64,000 bases of DNA from Megalopta genalis (lineage: Eukaryota > Arthropoda > Insecta > Hymenoptera > Halictidae), in contig NC_135014.1 of the NCBI RefSeq assembly GCF_051020955.1, forward strand, positions 28,582,242 through 28,646,241, in the 5' to 3' direction. Positions 57,611 through 64,000 of the stretch are shown piece by piece (the stretch's first letter is position 1; each line of letters begins with the position of its first letter). The notes under the pieces are model-generated. The model was not told the DNA's origin. It did no database searches and saw only the letters and a list, made by a program, of their open reading frames with translations. Made by a program: the position numbers and the translations under genes.

Positions 57611-60331
57611 TTTATTATACATATAATACCCCACGCCAGCATTCTTTCCTATCGTTCACGCGTACGTGCGCTCCCAACGTGGATGCGCAGCTACCAAACA
57701 GTATCCGTGTCCGTCGCGTGTTCGTGTACACGTGTGTATCTCTCTCTCTCTCTCCGTGTCTCTGTGTGTACGTACGCTTTTTTTTTTACGTGTCGCCACG
57801 TGAACGTTTTCCAGATTAGATTACACGAGCGAGCACGAAGTCGCTTGCTTGGTTCTCTTCGCTGCGTACTTCGTTTCACGGACACGCCGCCGTCTCGTGT
57901 GCTGTTTCTCGACTTTCGAAAACCATCGCTCCTCCCCACGGCACCGTACCGGTCTCTCTTTCGAGAAACGATCGATCGCCGGAAGCATCGTGCAACGACG
58001 ATCCGTTCGATTCAAGATCGATTTCGATTGTCGAATTTTCGCGTCGGCGACAGGAAACGAAGTTCTCCTGCCGATAGAATGCTTAGGGTTGACACGAAGT
58101 CTTTCGGTCTCCAAATTCGGGTCACCGTGTATAAGACGTTCTTCTTCCACACGGTGGTCCGAATAACTTCTGGACCGCGAAGGACCGAACGATTTTTTTC
58201 ACGATGAATATTCCAACGAGTATTCGTCCGATCGACGTATAACAACGGACGATATTCGAGATAATAATAATAATCGGATAATCGAGATCGATTCGCGCTG
58301 CTCGGACGTCGTTGCACGAAACAATCGACGGACAATCTCTTTCGTTCCGGCTGAGAAACCGAAAACTGACCGACTCCGGTCGAAAGAGTCACGCTGCTGC
58401 CGCCGATCGTTTCGTTGCGCAGGATGAAAACAATTCCAGCGAAACTATGCCCGACTTTTTTTCTAGTCCACCCTGTACATTCTGCTAGCCTCGCGAAAAA
58501 TCCGAAGGCCGCGCGCGCCGTAGGATCAACGCGTGTTTCACTCCAAATACGAGAAACTTGTTCCTAAAATCTTCGGACGACTAAGAACCGTCGCGCTACG
58601 ATACAATACGATCGTCGGAATTGCGAAGACCGACCGTACTCGAGAGCGTGTCGTCGGACTCTCTCTCTCTTTCTGTTTCTCCGACGAAATTAGTTGTTAA
58701 CCTATTAACCTAGGAGAGCACGAGTTAACTCGTCGGTGGCGTTGGACTTGGTCGTCCACTGATTTTCACCCATTTTCTTTTCTTATCGATCTTCGTTATA
58801 AATCTACGTTGTGTTTCCGTGCATATCGTAGCAAAAAATGTTCATAGGATTGTTTTCGTTCGTGCGAGTCGCTACAAAACAATCACGTGGTTTAACGGGT
58901 CCTCGAAGAGAAACAACAGTATCCGTCAATGATCTTCCTGGAGCCGGCAACGTGGCCGTTTCTTTTTTTTCTTCAATGGGTCTCGTCCGATATCGTTGAA
59001 TAAACGCGATGGGGAACAACAGGTGACGCGCGATTACGGTGCAGGTGTGTACGCGATCGAAAGAAATTTCTCGGGTGTTCTTACGGCTGTGCCGGCGCCG
59101 CCGGTGGTGGCCATGCTGCTTCGCGAAGCAGAGGCTCTCCGCGCGGGGCTTGTCGAACGATCATCGGCGGATACTGCACGTGACGCGCGTACGTGGCGCA
59201 GAGATCGGGAAGCCGTGAACAGTTTCGACACGAAAAAAAAAAGAAAGAAAAGAAGAAACGATCGCGCACGATCGTACGAACAATTGGATGAATGAAATTT
59301 CGCGATCGATAAAAGTTTCTTGTTTACTTCGAAAGCTACGCTACAAACCTAACCCCCTCTATCTTCTAGCTCGACACAGCCGACATTAGACATCTTTTCG
59401 AATCGAAAAACAGCCGGACATCCATCCTAACCCTTTTGAACCGATCGCGTTCGGGAATGAACATGCGAGGCGGAATAAAGTCCCCGTGAACGCGTAACCA
59501 GTGCAAAACGGTTGAACCAAAAGAGCAGCAGCAGCAGCAGCAGCAGCATCATCGTTTCTCGATTCGCAGATTTTCCGTTCTACGAGTTTCGTTTTTTTCC
59601 CCGGTGTTTTCGAAACGCTGCTGGTCCTGCGATTAGGACGGTATAGATACAAAAAAAAAGAAAAGAAAAATAGGAGTAGAAATCAAACGAAAGAAACGGA
59701 AGAGAAAATATCTTCGAGCGCTCGACACTTTTCAATACTGAAGGCAGTTTTGGTGGGACAGACTACTCGATCGGTTCAAAAGCGAAAATATCCTCTCTCT
59801 CTCTCTCTCGCTCGCTCGCTCGCTTTCTCTCTCTCTCTCTAATTCTTTCTCCTTTCCCCTCCATCAAGAAACGAGTCATTGTCTCCCGTAGTCCTCTAAC
59901 GGGACCGATCGGTAGAACCGACCGCGTCCCCTTCCGTTTCGTTGCTTGTTCCTGTTTCTCCCGTGTCTTCGAATTTCCGCGTAACGAGGTAATTTACATA
60001 ATATTCCTTAAGATTAGATTGTTCGTTTCATCATGTAAAATCATTCTCGAGCTATTTACAATATCGGTATAATAACGACGCTAGTCACTTTCATTAAGGC
60101 AGTAGATTCTAAACGATAAGACAAACACGATCGAATGAATAATAGAACTCAGGACGAGGCTCGATAAATATCGAGCCGTCATCGATGCCGTTCGCGATTT
60201 TCTCGCCGATCTTCACGTGGCGACAATGTAAAAACGAAGAAGAAGAAGTTTGTATAGAGGAGAGGAAAAGAAAAGAAAAAAAAACGTGGACGCGTATCCG
60301 TCCGGACGAAAAGAAATCTCAAAACCTCACG

Positions 60332-60367
<36 letters not shown>
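60332..60367. repeat. (CT)n microsatellite
   Basis: About 18 CT units. Confidence 0.93.
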
Positions 60368-60369
<2 letters not shown>

Positions 60370-60479
60370 CTCTTTTGCACTCTTCTCATTCGCGATCTAT
60401 AAATTGTGATATACACGATCAATAAAGGAATCCTGCACGAGCGAATACGTTCGTGGCGTGTATAGCAATCGAATTAATG

Positions 60480-60550
60480 AAATAATAATATTAATAATAA
60501 TAATAATAATAATATTAATAATAATAATTATAATATTAATAATAATCATC
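60480..60550. repeat. AAT/ATT triplet repeat
   Basis: Imperfect AATAATATT units, about 70 bases. Confidence 0.85.
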
Positions 60551-60599
60551 ATCGGTTATCAACTAGAAAATAATTATCAAGTTATATACAATGCAATAG

Positions 60600-60765
60600 A
60601 AACGTATATATATGTACATATACATACGTATACACATACACAGGCATACGTGTCTAGATGCACATACGTAGTACATATACAATATGTATTTATATACACA
60701 TAGGTGTATGCATATATATTGTATATATTTATACATGTACATATACACACGCATATATGTGCAGT
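60600..60765. repeat. TA/CATA-rich microsatellite
   Basis: Mixed TATATG, CATACA and TGTATA units. Confidence 0.75.
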
Positions 60766-62483
60766 TAACGTAATAAATAAGCTCGGGGCATAGATCTACA
60801 CCTATCTCAGTGTATTTACCATTTCGCACAATCAACACTTATCCGTAACTCCGCTCGTCCAACAATTGCCCGCGCTACTTTGTCTCCTCGTTTCGATTAG
60901 AATTAATTACAAGACGTCGTTACGCGCTCCTCTGGCGAGCAGGCCAAAATATATATTTTTCTGTTTCTAATGTACAATTGTATCCCCGTGGAGCGCCGCG
61001 ACAGACAACGCTCCGTTTATACCTCTCAAATGTTCTCTCAGGTAGACAAAATATATATACACATATATGTATATGTATGTATGTATATATATATATATAT
61101 GTATATCAATGACGAAACAGGATGCACCGGTTGTCTCGTTCGCCGCGCACGATTCGAAGCGATCTCTCAACCCCTCCCGACCGTATAGAAAATCGATCGC
61201 ATTTTTCATTCGCTAAACTTTCGCTAACATTCGCTAAAGAACTTTGCACTAACAAGAAGAGATCGTCGTCGTTTTTCTTCGTCTCTCACCGATTTCGAAC
61301 ACGTTTCAACCTGTTGATCGGGGAAGACGAGCCAACTCGTCCCTTTCCATCAGACTTCATCGTTTAATCGTCGAACGTTCCCCGCCCTTCTTCGATTATC
61401 AAAAGATACCTCCACGTTCGACCTATATTTAAGCTAAATTTTAATCACGTTTAATCACGAGATAGTCGATGGCGTCTTGTCGGTTTCACAGAGCACGGTG
61501 TATCCCCCGCGAGCAACGTCCTGTTGTTCGTAACTCTGACTCGCGGCGCTAAAGGGGTAGAGTACACGCGATTCCCTCGACACAGATTCGCCCGGTTAAC
61601 AGATCGGCGGCGGCGGTTCGATTATTAATTAACGACTCGGCTTCGAAACTGCTCCTTTTTCTAATTTTCCGCCGTCCCTATAGCCGCGTACCTGTACGGC
61701 CGGGAGCAACGTACGGTTCAAGGCGAGTGCGAGCCAACCGAGACATCCGGTGCCATGATGAAACATACTGACGCGTGTATGCTCGACTTTTTCTCCTCGG
61801 ACGCCTTCGACAAAAGGAACGAACCACCGATTTCCACTGATCGTTCTTCGACCTCTTTCTCTTCCCGCATCCTGCGATCACTTTCTCTTGCTCTCTTTCT
61901 TTCTCGTTCACTCACTCCCTCTCTCTCTCTCTCTCTCTCTCATCATCATTCTCTCCCGAAGAACGTGGAACAACGATATGTCTAGCAGTGAGTACCCGAG
62001 TACTGATAACAGAAAGGCAAATAGATCAGCTTCGTCACTCGAGGGAATTTCATACATATGTATATATCTTTTATTAATATTTCTATCGGTAGGTTTGATC
62101 TAAGGAGGAGGAACCCTCTCGGATCGAGTGAGGAAACGAGACGGCCGGAAGCGCCCGGAGCTTCCGGTCTCCTTTTACTCTTACCGTCCACATAATTTCT
62201 TTTCTCTCCCTCTCCGCCCGCGCTTCCCTCCATCGGAAAATCCTCCGTACACCCTCTCGTCATTCCCGTTATTACTTTGTCTCAATATACAATATATGCA
62301 TATGTATTATCAACTGTACATATACGTATACATGCGTATATATATATATATATGTATATACATATAGGCGTGCATACCGTGTTTCGAATCCGTTCAACGT
62401 TATACTCTCTGTCATCAAAAATTAACGTCTTCATCTCGCGACACATTTTTAGGCACTTCCATCCGCCTCCGGAAACGAATTTA

Positions 62484-62520
62484 CACACACACACACACAC
62501 ACGCACGCACGCACGCACAT
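62484..62520. repeat. (AC)n/(ACGC)n microsatellite
   Basis: Pure AC for about 20 bases, then ACGC units. Confidence 0.9.
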
Positions 62521-63181
62521 GCATGCCTGTATGCAACGTATATGCACTTCTATACATACATATACATCTTTCTTTCTCTCTTTACCTGAACATGATTCCC
62601 ATTTCGTTAAACTTGTTTTTCCGTTCCTCTCATATTTCTCCGTCTACTTTTCACATATACACAGGTCGATGCTTTGGTTGGTTAGTGTAATTAAATCTCC
62701 GTTAGCGTCTTTCCGAGTATCCTCTAACGTTCGTGATATCCGTACTTTTCTTTTTATCTTTTCCGTTTCATTATTTCCTATATTTCTATCTATATAAACG
62801 AACGCGCGGGGCCCTGGTCGCCGACCGAAATATTCGATCGACGACGCGCCTCGCGACGCGCGCGTCGTAGGTTTTTTGAGCTTTCCGAGCGCAGTGGACA
62901 AACGATACGCTCGATTAAGGCAGATATTGTCTCGCGTTCCATCGTGCGGGCGGTTTCCATCCGTGTTCCGGAACGTGATTGAGCGCCGTTTAATTAAACG
63001 CCTTCGAGTCGAGCCGATTTCACGGCTCGGCCCGGATATCGGATCCCCGCCCTCCACACTTTTCTCTCTTTCTCGTCTAATGATATAACGTATCTAACTA
63101 CTTACTGTCCCTTCTGTCTAGCGAATCTCGAGCATCCGCCGCGGCGCCTTGTCTCTCATTGTCATTCCTCGAGTCTCTGTC

Positions 63182-64000
63182 TCATTTGTCGGCGGGTCTG
63201 GTGACGGTCTGCGGTATTACCGTCAACGACTTCGGGATCTTCGGCAATATCGGGATCTGGTTGGACGACTTGGTGGTGACCTGTATCGACTTCGGCAGGT
63301 TCAGGTTGTGCAACAGATTCTGCGTCGGGCTATTCTCGTTCGCCAACGAGCGGACGTCGCAGATCAACGGCTCGAAGTCGCCTCTGCTCTGCCGGCTCAG
63401 CATCTCCTGCTGCATCCTCAGGTGTTTCTGGAACTGGGTGTGTGCGGCGAGCTGCTGCGCCTTCTGGTACTGCGTCGTCGACTTCAGGTTCGGTGGCGAG
63501 GAGGAACTCGTGCCAGCCGCGACGCCGGTTCCGGCCCCGGGGTTCATCGACTTCTCCGTGAGCATTTGCTTTTGCTTCTTCAGCGTCTGCAGACGCTTGT
63601 ACTCCGGCTCGCTCAGCTGAAACACCTTGCCGCCCCCGGACGAGGCCGGCGCCGGCTTTTGGCCGTCTTTTCGTTTGACGTTTCCGTTCGTCGCGTTGCT
63701 AGTGGACGGCAGGTTCAATCGTTGCAAATTCGGCGGCGGTTTCTTGATGATCGACACGCCGGGATTCAGCTTGAGAACTCGCGACGGACTACCTTTCGAT
63801 CCTTGCGAGGTCGTCGTGGTCGTCGTGGCGGTCTTCATGTTGCTCGTCCCGGGCATAGCCAATCGATCCCTCTCGAGCACGTAACCGCCGCTGAGGCGTC
63901 GCGAGTTGTGATACTCTGAGGCGATCGGCTCCATGATCGGCTCGTCCATCTTCTCCGGACCTTCGTAGGATATCAGTCTGTTCTGAACAGACGTCGAGTA
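63182..64000 (-). CDS. Unidentified Ser/Thr/Gln-rich protein, C-terminal exon (partial)
   Basis: A minus-strand frame enters from the right window edge (YSTSVQNRLISYEGPEK, then MDEPIMEP) and runs 272 codons to TGA at 63182. It is open through the edge, so the ATG at 63949 is probably internal. Seen in order: a Thr run near residues 59-64 of the visible part, a basic-hydrophobic KLNPGVSIIKKPPPNLQRLN segment, a charged possible coiled coil (FQLSEPEYKRLQTLKKQKQM), a Gln-rich helix (QYQKAQQLAAHTQFQKHLRM) and a conserved-looking tail (EPLICDVRSLANENSPTQNL to PILPKIPKSLTVIPQTV). The composition suggests a nuclear or chromatin cofactor, but I do not recognise the family. It points towards tara, so the two genes converge. 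Confidence 0.7.
   Translation of the reverse strand, partial: YSTSVQNRLISYEGPEKMDEPIMEPIASEYHNSRRLSGGYVLERDRLAMPGTSNMKTATTTTTTSQGSKGSPSRVLKLNPGVSIIKKPPPNLQRLNLPSTSNATNGNVKRKDGQKPAPASSGGGKVFQLSEPEYKRLQTLKKQKQMLTEKSMNPGAGTGVAAGTSSSSPPNLKSTTQYQKAQQLAAHTQFQKHLRMQQEMLSRQSRGDFEPLICDVRSLANENSPTQNLLHNLNLPKSIQVTTKSSNQIPILPKIPKSLTVIPQTVTRPADK

Larger units (their letters stand above)
53562..63181. other. Intergenic DNA and probable 3' UTR of the minus-strand gene
   Basis: No coding exon was found. CT runs lie near 55234-55297, 57739-57753, 59791-59841, 60332-60367 and 61917-61941. A C run and CA run lie near 55667-55699, CA runs near 55808-55835 and 62484-62518, and TA/CA-rich DNA near 54893-54935, 57240-57610, 60600-60765, 61045-61110 and 62285-62370. 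A CAG run is near 59525-59548 and an AAT run near 60480-60550. Minus-strand AATAAA (TTTATT on +) occurs at several places, including 53824, 57585 and 62070, so the end of the minus-strand 3' UTR cannot be fixed. Confidence 0.4.

Noticed and set aside
58440..58485. TAGTCCACCCTGTACA near 58465 as a hairpin B end
   Set aside because: Similarity is limited to the last bases and no second end exists nearby.
63149..63919. 256-codon + strand frame
   Set aside because: It is the antisense of the minus-strand coding exon and rich in Arg/Leu/Gln from reverse-reading codons.

Overview
The window is nuclear DNA of an arthropod, most probably an insect and plausibly a hymenopteran (ant or bee). The reasons are a split gene with GT-AG introns encoding a taranis/SERTA-domain protein, cut-and-paste DNA transposon remnants (mariner, a piggyBac-like element and several MITE families), very dense GA/CT, AAT and AT microsatellites, and CpG-rich DNA without visible CpG depletion. 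No bacterial, phage, organellar or viral gene was seen. The order Hymenoptera is an inference; the sequence only makes it plausible.

Layout. Positions 1 to about 26 kb hold no gene I can support. They are AT minisatellites, purine or pyrimidine tracts, two internally deleted mariner-type elements (3648-4257 and 18067-18781), a decayed piggyBac-like element (4527-5269), and copies of two foldback MITE families. I call these hairpin A (ends ACAGTAATGTCTC) and hairpin B (ends ACAGGGTGTCCC). About 26.6-27.5 kb looks like a TATA-less promoter plus a non-coding first exon on the + strand, with an Inr at 26663 and a DPE motif exactly 28 bases downstream. From 27.5 to 47.8 kb is probably one long intron holding a second candidate first exon (about 42.88-43.16 kb), more MITEs and a 161-base tandem duplication. 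The coding part of the gene is two exons (47859-48181 and 48580-49210) joining in frame to a 317-residue SERTA-domain protein, the orthologue of Drosophila taranis. A long 3' UTR probably follows, to about 53.0 kb.

From 53 to 63 kb there is no coding exon. This stretch has a fused pair of hairpin A elements, CA/TA/CT microsatellites, and probably the 3' UTR of a convergent minus-strand gene. The last coding exon of that gene (63182 to the window edge) encodes a Ser/Thr/Gln-rich protein that I could not name.

None of the long arginine-, serine-, isoleucine- or asparagine-rich open frames is credible as protein; they are translations of simple repeats and GC-rich DNA. I found no convincing undescribed gene system. 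The best leads are the transposon-derived hairpins, the recurring AT-rich arrays inside unrelated transposons, and the multi-promoter layout proposed for tara.
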